Positions 1 through 7,783 of a DNA stretch of 64,000 nucleotides are shown here, one piece after another. The translations under genes and the position numbers were made by a program. The stretch spans positions 2,108,001-2,172,000 of the forward strand of contig NZ_CP063982.1 of NCBI RefSeq assembly GCF_022811525.1, written 5' to 3'. The notes beneath the pieces are model-generated. The model searched no databases and was not told the DNA's origin. It saw nothing but the letters and a program-made list of their open reading frames with translations. The DNA is from Orrella daihaiensis. GTDB taxonomy: Bacteria; Pseudomonadota; Gammaproteobacteria; Burkholderiales; Burkholderiaceae_B. Position 1 is the first letter of the stretch. Every line of letters starts with the position of its first letter.

Positions 1-321
1 ATAAATCAAGCTACCATCGCTACCCACCAGAATAGGCTGCCCATTGCTATCGAGAACTGGCTCACCGTTACCATCACCATCAGACGGATCGAGGTCACGC
101 AACAAGACATACTGATCACCATACAGGTCGCCTTTATCACTTCCACCGCCTGGATTGTCAGGGCGCCCACCACCTTGGCCTTTGCCATTACCGCTGCCGG
201 GATTGTCCGGGCGGCCTGATCCTTGCCCTTGCCCACTGCCCTGACCACCACCTGGACTCTGGGCAGCCAATACGTTGTCCCTGGCGAGATCATCTCGGCC
301 AACATTCGGGGATTTCTTCAT
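1..321 (-). CDS. Gly/Gln-rich protein of unknown function, 5' part only
   Basis: This minus-strand frame opens with ATG at 321 and stays open for 107 codons to the left edge, so the 3' end is missing. A GGAG ribosome site sits a few bases upstream of the ATG. The protein starts MKKSPNVGRDDLARDN, then has a low-complexity Gly/Gln/Ser stretch (residues about 20-60) in which the block GRPDNPG occurs twice. An acidic segment follows with DPSDGDGNG, which resembles a calcium-binding loop, and then a repeated 'DSNGQPILVGSDG' style. No Sec signal peptide is visible. I do not recognise the family. It lies beside type I secretion genes, so a secreted or surface role is possible but is only inference from position and composition. 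Confidence 0.7.
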   Translation of the reverse strand, partial: MKKSPNVGRDDLARDNVLAAQSPGGGQGSGQGQGSGRPDNPGSGNGKGQGGGRPDNPGGGSDKGDLYGDQYVLLRDLDPSDGDGNGEPVLDSNGQPILVGSDGSLIY

Positions 322-601
322 GGTTTGTTACTCCTTCAATTTGATTGCGTCTGTAATTTGCAGCTGCATTCAAATCGTGCGCCGATCAGGGCCATTGCAC
401 CATTACCCATTGGCGATAACAAAACACGCACTGCCGTTTACCCCTTTTGGATAGCTCACCGTCTATCACTTTGACTCACACGGCTTACAGCCGCGGCATA
501 CCTAAAAAGGTGTAGCGATATACGCGATTTGCGTGATTTACCAAGCTCAAACGCCTACCTAAGATGATTCAACCAATCAGACGTTGATGAAGGAGACAAC
601 C
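322..601. other. Divergent intergenic region between the Gly-rich gene and the small-gene pair
   Basis: About 280 bp separate two divergent start codons, so promoters for both directions should lie here. A short CGGCT/AGCCG inverted repeat occurs near 481-495. I found no convincing -35/-10 pair by eye. Confidence 0.4.
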
Positions 602-829
602 ATGGTGACGTTCTATCGTAAGGCACAGATCAATGGCAATACGCCGATCGACAAAGAAACGGTAGGTTCAATTGATTTATCCCAGCCAATCAAGCCAGAA
701 CGATGGTCAGAAACCGAGTATCTCGGCATATTGAATCCGGAAGATGATCTGCCTTATGTCGTCATCCGTCCGAAGGTCAACCGCAAGAACAACAAAAAAA
801 TTCTGCGCATGCGCGGTCACTGGGATTGA
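602..829 (+). CDS. Small uncharacterised protein, 75 aa
   Basis: The start is the ATG at 602, preceded by a strong AAGGAG site; an in-frame ATG at 584 lies upstream of that site and is less likely. The product (MVTFYRKAQINGNTP...) is hydrophilic, with Pro/Glu-rich middle and a very basic C-terminus (RPKVNRKNNKKILRMRGHWD). It has no signal peptide, membrane segment or Cys. I do not recognise it. It lies 24 bp ahead of the BLUF-like gene at 854 on the same strand, and both have good ribosome sites, so the two are probably co-transcribed and end at the terminator at 1331. A joint function is inference from this arrangement only. Confidence 0.65.
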   Translation: MVTFYRKAQINGNTPIDKETVGSIDLSQPIKPERWSETEYLGILNPEDDLPYVVIRPKVNRKNNKKILRMRGHWD

Positions 830-853
830 ATACACGGTTAAAAGGAGAGTTTC

Positions 854-1306
854 ATGCTGGATACTTACAGCCAGTCGCAAGATGATGGCGGCGTTTCATT
901 TGAAACCGATGACCTTGCAGCCGTGGGCTACCTTAGTTCATCTACCGAATTACTTGGGCTACTGGGCCTTACCTATCTATTTCTACAAAGCTATTGGAAC
1001 AACCGACGGCTTAATCTGACCGGTAGGCTGTACTACGACGGCCTTGATTACGGCATTATTCTGGAAGGAGAAAAAACCCGGCTCGCTCGACTGGCGCGTA
1101 TCATCGAACGCGACGGGCGACACAAGATCCGTCAGAAGTTCCATATTCAGAACATTAACCAACGTCACTACGACGATTGGCAGATGCGTTTCGATGGTGC
1201 AGACACCGTTGCACATGTGTTACCGAATTATCGCCATGCGATTGGCGAGATCAATGGCCAGACAGCTGACCAAGTAATGCAACTAATGACACTTTACCGC
1301 GTCTGA
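854..1306 (+). CDS. BLUF-fold protein lacking the flavin-contacting Gln
   Basis: The 150-residue product carries a BLUF-like domain from about residue 20 to 115. BLUF domains are blue-light sensors that bind FAD through a conserved Tyr, Asn and Gln. Here the Tyr (Tyr26 in GYLSS) and the Asn (Asn50 in NNRRLNLTG) are kept at the spacing seen in AppA (+24), and the ILEGE, DGRH and DWQMRF landmarks are present. At the Gln position (+42 from the Tyr, residue 68) the residue is Ile. Loss of this Gln abolishes the normal photocycle in studied BLUF proteins, so light sensing is unlikely unless the mechanism differs; a structural or flavin-binding-only role is possible. ATG at 854 follows an AAAGGAG site. 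No effector domain is fused, so any output must be through a partner, perhaps the 75-aa protein upstream. Confidence 0.75.
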   Translation: MLDTYSQSQDDGGVSFETDDLAAVGYLSSSTELLGLLGLTYLFLQSYWNNRRLNLTGRLYYDGLDYGIILEGEKTRLARLARIIERDGRHKIRQKFHIQNINQRHYDDWQMRFDGADTVAHVLPNYRHAIGEINGQTADQVMQLMTLYRV

Positions 1307-1330
1307 ATCAATCTAGACGATGCCGTAATC

Positions 1331-1365
1331 AGAGAGCCAGCTATTTGCTGGCTCTCTGTCTTTTT
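1331..1365 (+). terminator. Rho-independent terminator of the small-gene pair
   Basis: An 11-bp perfect stem (AGAGAGCCAGC / GCTGGCTCTCT) with a TATTT loop is followed by GTCTTTTT. It lies just downstream of the BLUF-like gene and before the convergent hsp20 gene. Confidence 0.9.
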
Positions 1366-1380
1366 ATTGAGTCGTTTGAC

Positions 1381-1809
1381 CTACTGCACCGTGATGAACT
1401 TGCCGTGGTGGTTATTCACTTTAGGTAATGTCAGCGTCAAAACTCCATTATCAAACTTGGCAACCGATCCCTCGCTTTTTACGTTGTGTTCGAGCTGCAC
1501 GGTGCGATTAACCCAGCCGTAATAACGTTCACTACGGATAACTTTTTCATCTGACTTCTCTTCGGTGATTTTTTTGGTCTCAGCACTGATGGTCACTTGA
1601 TCATCCTCGACTTCAATTTTGATGTCCTTTTTGTTTACACCTGGCAGCTCGGCTTGCAACTCATAATGATCTTTACAATCCTTAACATCTACTTTGAATG
1701 ATTGATCACTCAAGGACTCCAGAAACGGTCGCATAATGTATTCCGGTGAGGCAAACTCGCGAAATAGTTCGCCCCACATATTGCGATTGATACGTTCTAA
1801 TTGATTCAT
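1381..1809 (-). CDS. Small heat shock protein, Hsp20/alpha-crystallin family
   Basis: The 142-residue product is an ATP-independent holdase that binds unfolding proteins in the cytoplasm. A short N-terminal arm (about 1-38) is followed by the alpha-crystallin domain (about 39-130), with the family landmarks ELPGVNKKDIKIEVEDD, SERYYGWVNRTVQL and the conserved end motif DNGVLTLTLPK. The ATG at 1809 has an AGGAG site. The C-terminal tail after LPK is short and lacks an obvious IxI/V motif other than FITVQ, so large-oligomer assembly may be weak. It is 86 bp downstream of the HlyD-type gene on the same strand and could be read through from that operon. I saw no heat-shock sigma-32 promoter in the gap. 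Confidence 0.93.
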   Translation of the reverse strand: MNQLERINRNMWGELFREFASPEYIMRPFLESLSDQSFKVDVKDCKDHYELQAELPGVNKKDIKIEVEDDQVTISAETKKITEEKSDEKVIRSERYYGWVNRTVQLEHNVKSEGSVAKFDNGVLTLTLPKVNNHHGKFITVQ

Positions 1810-1895
1810 GATGGTTCACTCCTGTGTTTACTCATAGATTGTGACGAACGAGTCGTCATACCTAAACATGGTGCTTGTCTAGCTGCACGCAAACT

Positions 1896-3116
1896 CTAAC
1901 GCTCACGCAAGGCCTCCCGTACTGACATTAACGGTCTAAAGACATACTCGAGAACAGTCTTGTTACCGGTTTTAACTTCAATGTCAGCCGTCATGCCGGG
2001 CATTGGTGTGAGTGCCTTGCCATGGCGCGTGACGCCCTGCTCAACAAACCCAACCAATACCTTATAGAGACCTGGCTCAAGTTGCACTTCATCGTTAGGT
2101 GGAGGTCGGTTTGGATTCTGTTCTTGCAAGGTATCTGCGCTGATATGCATGATCCGGCCATGGATACCGCCATATTTATTGAAGTCATAAGCACTGAGCT
2201 TGACCATTACTGGCTGTCCGATTTCAAGAAATGCTACTTCTGTTGGCTCAACAAATGCCTCGACGACCATTTCATCATGTGTCGGAATAATTTCTAGAAT
2301 ATCTTGACCAGCCGGCACCACTGCGCCCAAAGTAGTCACCTGAATATTTTTCACCACCCCATCCATGGGCGCACGAATCACAGTTCGTTTAAATGCGTCT
2401 TGACGGGCAAGTGCGTTCTCACGAGCCATGGCCATTTCGGTCTCCACTTTCACGAGTTCGTTATTGGCATCGGTGTAATAGCGATTTTTGCGCTCGGCAA
2501 TCCCGGCTTGGATATCCGAGCGTTGCCGTGACAACCGTAAAACCTCCACTTCAGATATCACTCCTTTGTTAACTAGGGGCTCAACCATCTCGATCTCACG
2601 AGAGATGAGCGCCATGGATCGCTCCATTGCCATGACCTGTTCATCGAGTGCCTGACGCCTAGCGGCATAAGCTGCCAGTTCACGTGCCATGATCTGTGGG
2701 TGGTCATCAAGCTCTGGGCCAAATTCGATTTCTTTACCCAGGGCCTCAGCGCGTAAACGTGAGGCCTGCGCAGAAAGACCTAGCCATTTTTCTACTGCTT
2801 CGCGATACATTGGACCTGAACGAGCGTCATCGATACGTAAAAGCTGCTGCCCTGCCTTAACCGAATCACCCTCGCGCACATTCAATTCCGTCAGGATGCC
2901 AGCGTCCAGACTTTGCACGACCTGCGCTTTACTCACAGGAATCACACGGCCTTGACCACGGGTAATTTCCTCAAGCTCGAAACTATATGCCCATGCGAAA
3001 AATCCGATCAAGCCGATAGCCAGAGCCCAAATAGTCAGAGTCCTGACTCTGGATTCATCTTTACGGTCTTGGTGATACTCAAATTCATCGCTGTGGCGTA
3101 GTACTGGTGAATTCAT
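1896..3116 (-). CDS. Type I secretion periplasmic adaptor, HlyD family
   Basis: This membrane fusion protein links the inner-membrane ABC exporter to the outer-membrane channel. I place the start at the second of two adjacent ATGs (3116; the other is at 3119) because the AGGAG site is then about 6 bp away; an upstream extension to 3296 would overlap the ABC gene by 155 bp. The 406-residue product has a cytoplasmic tail, one membrane segment (about residues 32-52, TIWALAIGLIGFFAWAYSF), a lipoyl-like half (VVQSLDAGILTELNVREGDSV), a long coiled coil, the second lipoyl half (APMDGVVKNIQV) and a beta-barrel region ending FRPLMSVREAL. It follows the ABC gene by 25 bp and ends the secretion operon. 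Confidence 0.93.
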   Translation of the reverse strand: MNSPVLRHSDEFEYHQDRKDESRVRTLTIWALAIGLIGFFAWAYSFELEEITRGQGRVIPVSKAQVVQSLDAGILTELNVREGDSVKAGQQLLRIDDARSGPMYREAVEKWLGLSAQASRLRAEALGKEIEFGPELDDHPQIMARELAAYAARRQALDEQVMAMERSMALISREIEMVEPLVNKGVISEVEVLRLSRQRSDIQAGIAERKNRYYTDANNELVKVETEMAMARENALARQDAFKRTVIRAPMDGVVKNIQVTTLGAVVPAGQDILEIIPTHDEMVVEAFVEPTEVAFLEIGQPVMVKLSAYDFNKYGGIHGRIMHISADTLQEQNPNRPPPNDEVQLEPGLYKVLVGFVEQGVTRHGKALTPMPGMTADIEVKTGNKTVLEYVFRPLMSVREALRER

Positions 3117-3141
3117 CATGATCTCCTTTTCTGTGTCTGCG

Positions 3142-5472
3142 CTAAGCACTGGCACCCGCCACACCCGGCTCAATGCCCTTGGAGGCTGAAGTCCGTTGCT
3201 TGGACGATGCTTTAGCTTTGGCCGTGTCTGAATCAGCGCCGCCTGAAGACTTGCGAGGCGTACGTTGCGCGTCTTTGGCCGATGCTGCAATGCCAACTGT
3301 CAGTTGCTTCAAAACATCATCTCGAGGACCTTTTGCAATAAGCTGACCGCGTTCAAGCACTGCAATCTGATCCACCCAAGCGAGCAGTTGCAGGCGATGG
3401 GTCGCCAATAAAACCGTCCTGCCCTTTAACCAATGTTCAAGCACTTCAATGACGCGCTTCTCGGAATGTTGATCCATGTGTGACGTCGGCTCATCCATAA
3501 AAACAAATTGCGGATCGCGCAGCATCATGCGAGCGATTGCAAGCAACTGCCGTTGCCCGCCTGATAAACCTCCACCAGCTTCCGACAGTGGCATATCGAG
3601 ACCTCGCGGGTGATTAGCCACCAAACCATATAAATCGAGCTTTTTAAGTACATCAATTACATGGCTATCAGTGATGCGATTATCTGATAGCACCAGATTG
3701 TCTCTGAGCGTACCCATAAAGAGTTGGGCATCCTGACCCACATAACCAATGTGGTCACGCACCAGACTTGGATCGACCTGCTGCAAATCAACGCCATCTA
3801 CCAGCACATGCCCACCGAGCGGTGTATACAGTCCGGACATAAGCCTAATCAAGGTGCTCTTACCTGACCCCACACGTCCAAGCAGTGCCATATGATCACC
3901 TGGCTTTAGCTCGAGCGAGACTCGCTTGATCACCGGTATCTTGTGCTCATCTGGATAGGCGAATTCCAGCTCGACCGATGTCAAGCCGCCGTCGACTCGA
4001 TCAGGCTTTACGTAATGGCGGTTGCGCTCACGGTCACGTGGTCGTTGCATCAAGTGTTCAAGGGTATGCAGCGATGCAAGGGCTTGCTGATAACGAGCGG
4101 CTAATGCCATGACGTTTCCTAGCGGAGAGATCGCACGACCTGCCAGAATCACAGCGGCGATCAAAGCACCCAAGGTCAGTGTGTTCTGACCAATGAGATA
4201 GACGCCGGCGACAATCATCGCCACGGTCACTAATTGCTGCAACATGGCAGTCAAGCCCATGATGAGATTGGTCAATGACCTTGCGCGCTTGTAGGCCTGA
4301 GCAGCCGCCCCATTGGAGAAATCCCAGCGCCTTTGAAGATAGTCTTCGGCACGATGACTTTTAATGAGCTCGAGATTCAGCAAAGACTCTACCAACACAC
4401 TTTGCTTATCTCCCGACTCTTTCATGTTCATACGCATAGCCTTCATTAATGGGTATTGCGCTGACAGGCCAATGATGAGGAGTAACGGCACGATGGCCGC
4501 AGGGACCAATGCCAACGGACCGGCAATCAGCCAGATCAATGCGATAAACATCAAAATGAACGGCAAGTCTCCGATTAATACGAGAGAAGCTGATGAAAAA
4601 AAATCTCGCAACGCTTCAAAATCTCGCATTGAACTTGCAAATATGCCAATTGACTGCGGACGATGCTCAAGACGTATGGATAAAATCTCTCGCAACAGCG
4701 CTGCATTGATAGCCAGGTCAGCCTTTTTGCCGCCAACATCAACTAGCGACGCCTTAAACCAGCGCATCAGGAATTCCAGCAAAATGGCAATTGATGTGCC
4801 AATAGCCAGAGTCCAAAGCGATGTGTAGGCTTGCGTTGGTACGACACGATCGTAAACATTCATCGCAAAAAACACCACCGCTACGGTCAGTATGTTGGCA
4901 ATCACATTGGCAGTCGTGGCTTCAAGGTAGTACCCGCGGTAGGCCCAGATGGTCGACCAGTACCAGCGCAGACCATCGCGCTTGGGTGGTAATAACCGCT
5001 GTGACGATGTCTCGGGCGCGTGTTGCACGATCAGTGCCTGCCCGTCGTAACGCGCTCTCAAATCATCAAGCATCATCGTGGTTTCACCCGGCTGTCCTGG
5101 CCAGGCTACTTTGGCGCTCTCGCCCCTGATCTCGGTAATGACACAATAGACCCCATGCTTTAATGCCAATACAGCAGGCATCAGGTAGCTTGGAATCTGT
5201 TCAATATCCGTTCGAGCCCACACTGCCATGAGTCGGTGGCGCTTGATTACGCTTTGCAGACCCGTATCAATAAAATTTCCATGGCTATCAAACTGCACTG
5301 CATTACGCAATTCGCGTGCTGGTATCGGTTTAAGCAAAATGCCGGATGCACGCACAATCGCCTCGACCAGATGACCGGCTTTACGGGTTTCAGATTCCTT
5401 ATGTTCAAGCGCCGCCCGCTCGGATTCATGAAAAGGAATGTCTTGGTTTAGGCTTTCTACTTTGGTTTCCAT
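3142..5472 (-). CDS. Type I secretion ABC exporter with degenerate C39 domain
   Basis: The 776-residue product is the inner-membrane ATPase of a type I secretion system, of the LapB/RtxB type. The N-terminal ~150 residues have a C39-peptidase-like fold but no catalytic Cys, so this is a substrate-docking domain and not a protease. Six membrane segments follow (about 180-450), then the nucleotide-binding domain: Walker A GRVGSGKST, signature LSGGQRQ, Walker B VFMDEPTS and H-loop ATHR. A basic Ala/Ser/Lys-rich tail of about 55 residues follows the ATPase domain and is unusual. The ATG at 5472 has an AAAGGA site; an in-frame ATG at 5502 overlaps the tolC-like gene and lacks one. The giant adhesin is the obvious substrate, by position. 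Confidence 0.93.
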   Translation of the reverse strand: METKVESLNQDIPFHESERAALEHKESETRKAGHLVEAIVRASGILLKPIPARELRNAVQFDSHGNFIDTGLQSVIKRHRLMAVWARTDIEQIPSYLMPAVLALKHGVYCVITEIRGESAKVAWPGQPGETTMMLDDLRARYDGQALIVQHAPETSSQRLLPPKRDGLRWYWSTIWAYRGYYLEATTANVIANILTVAVVFFAMNVYDRVVPTQAYTSLWTLAIGTSIAILLEFLMRWFKASLVDVGGKKADLAINAALLREILSIRLEHRPQSIGIFASSMRDFEALRDFFSSASLVLIGDLPFILMFIALIWLIAGPLALVPAAIVPLLLIIGLSAQYPLMKAMRMNMKESGDKQSVLVESLLNLELIKSHRAEDYLQRRWDFSNGAAAQAYKRARSLTNLIMGLTAMLQQLVTVAMIVAGVYLIGQNTLTLGALIAAVILAGRAISPLGNVMALAARYQQALASLHTLEHLMQRPRDRERNRHYVKPDRVDGGLTSVELEFAYPDEHKIPVIKRVSLELKPGDHMALLGRVGSGKSTLIRLMSGLYTPLGGHVLVDGVDLQQVDPSLVRDHIGYVGQDAQLFMGTLRDNLVLSDNRITDSHVIDVLKKLDLYGLVANHPRGLDMPLSEAGGGLSGGQRQLLAIARMMLRDPQFVFMDEPTSHMDQHSEKRVIEVLEHWLKGRTVLLATHRLQLLAWVDQIAVLERGQLIAKGPRDDVLKQLTVGIAASAKDAQRTPRKSSGGADSDTAKAKASSKQRTSASKGIEPGVAGASA

Positions 5473-5483
5473 GTTTTTTCCTT

Positions 5484-6911
5484 TTATTGGGTATTCATCC
5501 AATTGCCGGATGCAGGTGCGACCTGCGCACTGCGCAAACCAGTACCGGTGCTGGCAGATGATGGAGTCTGCTTGCCCGATGTAGGTGTCGTGGCACCCTG
5601 TGTCTTGGACAATGTCGGATTTGGTCGCGAATGCAATGTAGGCTCCGAGCTAGACAGATAAGCTTTGGCCAACTGACCAGTGGCCGCCATCAGGCGGGCA
5701 CGGGCAATCTTGGCATCGAACTCAGCCGAGGCACGATTACTCTGGTAGCTAAAGAGATCTGATTGAATATTCAACAGATCAAGCAGAGATCGGCGTCCGA
5801 CTTCAAATTGTTGGCGATAGGCCACTACCACTGCTTTGGCTGTCTTAATCTGGGTATGGCTAGCAGCAATCCGCTCAATGGCTGATTGACGCTGCGCCCA
5901 GAATGACTGAATGCGCTCTCGTAACACCAAACGGGTTTCTTTCAGGTTCTGTTCTGATGCCGCTAGGTTTGCAGCCGCAGTGCTGACGGCACCCATGGTG
6001 GCGCCGCCCTGAAATATCGGCACGGACACCACCAATTGCGCGACGTAATCACCTTGACCACTGCCCTGATAGGTTTGCTTGCCATACGTGAAATCAACCG
6101 TCGGTGAATGACCCGATCGCGCCCCGCGCAAGGCTGCCTCATTGGCCGCAACCATGGCCTGTTGCTGCAATAACACCGGATGGTTCGCATCCATCGATGC
6201 CAGTGCCAATTGCACGGATTTTGGTGTGACCCCAGGCTCGTCAGTCAAGCCCGAGGGCGCCGACGGCATCTGCCCCATCAGCATCCGACTCAAGCGGTCA
6301 GCTGCCTGTGCCAGATCCCCCTGGCGCTGCGCAAGAATCAGCTTGGCATTCTGGTACCTGACCATTGCTTGGTTACGATCAACGCGCCTACCCTTATCAG
6401 CTTGCAAGATTGTTTCTGTCGACCCTAACACTCGTCGGTGAAACGTCAGGTTTTCCTCGGCTAGTTTCACCATCTCGATTTGGTAGGCCCAGTTCAAATA
6501 GCCTTCGATGCATTGCAAAGCAATATCGTCTCGGGTGATTTTTTGTTGTTCGCGCGCTGAATCAGCCATCGCCTGTGAGCGCTCGACGTCAGCTTGAATA
6601 CGCCAACCAGACCAGACATTCAGGCTGACGGTTGGCGACTGAATCCAGGTGTTGTCGACGCCACCTGCGTTGTAGTCACTGTATGTTCCTAACCAGCTGA
6701 CTTGCGGCCAATGTGCGGCTTGTGCTCGGGTGATATCGGACTGCGCTGCCTGAGCGCGTGACTGTGCGGCAAGAATTGCTGGGTACTGTGATAGCGAAAT
6801 CATCACGGCTTCACGCAGGCTTTGCCCTTGCGCCGGTAGCGAGGTTGTCAGTACAAGTCCAAAGCAAACAGCGCGTATTGCGTGATGACAGATGGGTTTA
6901 CGCACCACCAT
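5484..6911 (-). CDS. TolC-family outer-membrane channel of the type I secretion system
   Basis: The 475-residue product is a TolC/LapE-like outer-membrane efflux protein. A Sec signal peptide (about residues 1-29, ending LPAQGQS) precedes two OEP repeats rich in heptad helices (LREAVMISLSQYPAIL; RSLLDLLNIQSDLFSYQSN). The last 45 residues are a Ser/Thr/Pro/Gln-rich tail. The start is ATG at 6911, where GAGG lies 6 bp upstream; a GTG at 6923 overlaps the preceding regulator stop and is the weaker choice. Only 8 bp separate it from the regulator gene upstream and 11 bp from the ABC gene downstream, so the four genes 7555-1896 form one tight operon. Confidence 0.93.
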   Translation of the reverse strand: MVVRKPICHHAIRAVCFGLVLTTSLPAQGQSLREAVMISLSQYPAILAAQSRAQAAQSDITRAQAAHWPQVSWLGTYSDYNAGGVDNTWIQSPTVSLNVWSGWRIQADVERSQAMADSAREQQKITRDDIALQCIEGYLNWAYQIEMVKLAEENLTFHRRVLGSTETILQADKGRRVDRNQAMVRYQNAKLILAQRQGDLAQAADRLSRMLMGQMPSAPSGLTDEPGVTPKSVQLALASMDANHPVLLQQQAMVAANEAALRGARSGHSPTVDFTYGKQTYQGSGQGDYVAQLVVSVPIFQGGATMGAVSTAAANLAASEQNLKETRLVLRERIQSFWAQRQSAIERIAASHTQIKTAKAVVVAYRQQFEVGRRSLLDLLNIQSDLFSYQSNRASAEFDAKIARARLMAATGQLAKAYLSSSEPTLHSRPNPTLSKTQGATTPTSGKQTPSSASTGTGLRSAQVAPASGNWMNTQ

Positions 6912-6919
6912 AGCCCACC

Positions 6920-7555
6920 TCACGCCACACCATGTTGCTGAAGATACAGTACCAAGGGCATCCGGCCAGTAAGTGATAGTTTTTGATAGATGTGATGAAG
7001 GTGTAGTTTGACCGTACCCTCGGAGATGTTCAGCCGCGTAGCAATACGCTTATTTGGCAAGCCCTCAAGAATTAGCTTTGCCACCGCTAATTCACGTCGC
7101 GTTAACACCTGAGTCACTGCTTGACTTTTTTTATGTTGGTCAAGCATGTGTGATACGGCATTGGAAGTCAGGTCCTGGTCGAGCCACTTTTTGTTGTCAA
7201 ACACACTATGGATGCATTCGGCGACTTTCTGTGGCGGATTATGTTTACCGACCAATCCCTGCACACCCATGTCCAGAGCACGCATCACTTGCGTAGGTGT
7301 ACTCGATGTAAATATCACCGGCTTGGTCTTGAGTTGACGCTTTTGTATTTCATCAACAACAGAGAGCCCATCACGCTTTGGAAGATCAATATCCAGTAAC
7401 AGAACATCAGGCTGGTGTTGCTCAACCGCCTGCAGGGCCAATTCCCCATCTGAAACCGACGACATAATGGCAATATCCGGATCATATTGACGGATTTGCT
7501 CAATGCCTGCGCGTACAACAGGCTGTGAGTCTGCAACGATAAGATTAATAGTCAC
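6920..7555 (-). CDS. LuxR/NarL-family response regulator, first gene of the secretion operon
   Basis: The 211-residue product has a receiver domain (about 1-120) and a LuxR-type helix-turn-helix (about 145-205; LTRRELAVAKLILEGLPNKR and ISEGTVKLHLHHIYQKL). The phospho-accepting Asp is present (Asp55 in LLLDIDLP), as are the Thr (FTSS) and Lys (VGKHNPP) positions, so phosphorylation by a sensor kinase is expected. No kinase gene is in the window. The GTG at 7555 is chosen because an AAAGGGGG site lies 5-6 bp upstream; a GTG at 7573 would include that site inside the gene. It sits between the adhesin terminator and tolC, and probably controls the adhesin locus, though that is inference. Confidence 0.9.
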   Translation of the reverse strand: MTINLIVADSQPVVRAGIEQIRQYDPDIAIMSSVSDGELALQAVEQHQPDVLLLDIDLPKRDGLSVVDEIQKRQLKTKPVIFTSSTPTQVMRALDMGVQGLVGKHNPPQKVAECIHSVFDNKKWLDQDLTSNAVSHMLDQHKKSQAVTQVLTRRELAVAKLILEGLPNKRIATRLNISEGTVKLHLHHIYQKLSLTGRMPLVLYLQQHGVA

Positions 7556-7712
7556 GGCAACCCCCTTTGACACTTAAGTCATGGTTAATTGGTCGACACT
7601 CACTTCGGCATTAACCTAGGCTTGCATCGATAGTGTTAGTGTGGGGATCACCAAAGAAAAGCAATATCACTGCAATCGGTTAGCGGCATTAGGTCCAAAC
7701 CGGTAGGCAATA

Positions 7713-7743
7713 GAAAAATGGGTAGACCGAAGGTCTACCCATT
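7713..7743 (-). terminator. Rho-independent terminator of the giant adhesin gene
   Basis: On the minus strand a 12-bp stem (AATGGGTAGACC / GGTCTACCCATT) is closed by a TTC(G) loop of the stable UUCG type and followed by a short T run. It sits 40 bp after the adhesin stop codon and separates that gene from the secretion operon. Confidence 0.88.
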
Positions 7744-7783
7744 CTTTCACCTAACTGCAGATACCCGGAATCCAACTCACGCT

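Noticed and set aside
223..474. 83-codon plus-strand frame near the left edge
   Set aside because: It overlaps the Gly-rich minus-strand gene and its promoter region and has no ribosome site.
3117..3296. Longer HlyD-type start inside the ABC exporter gene
   Set aside because: It would overlap the ABC gene by 155 bp and lacks a ribosome site, while ATGs at 3119/3116 follow AGGAG.
4364..4828. 154-codon plus-strand frame
   Set aside because: It is antisense to the membrane part of the ABC exporter.
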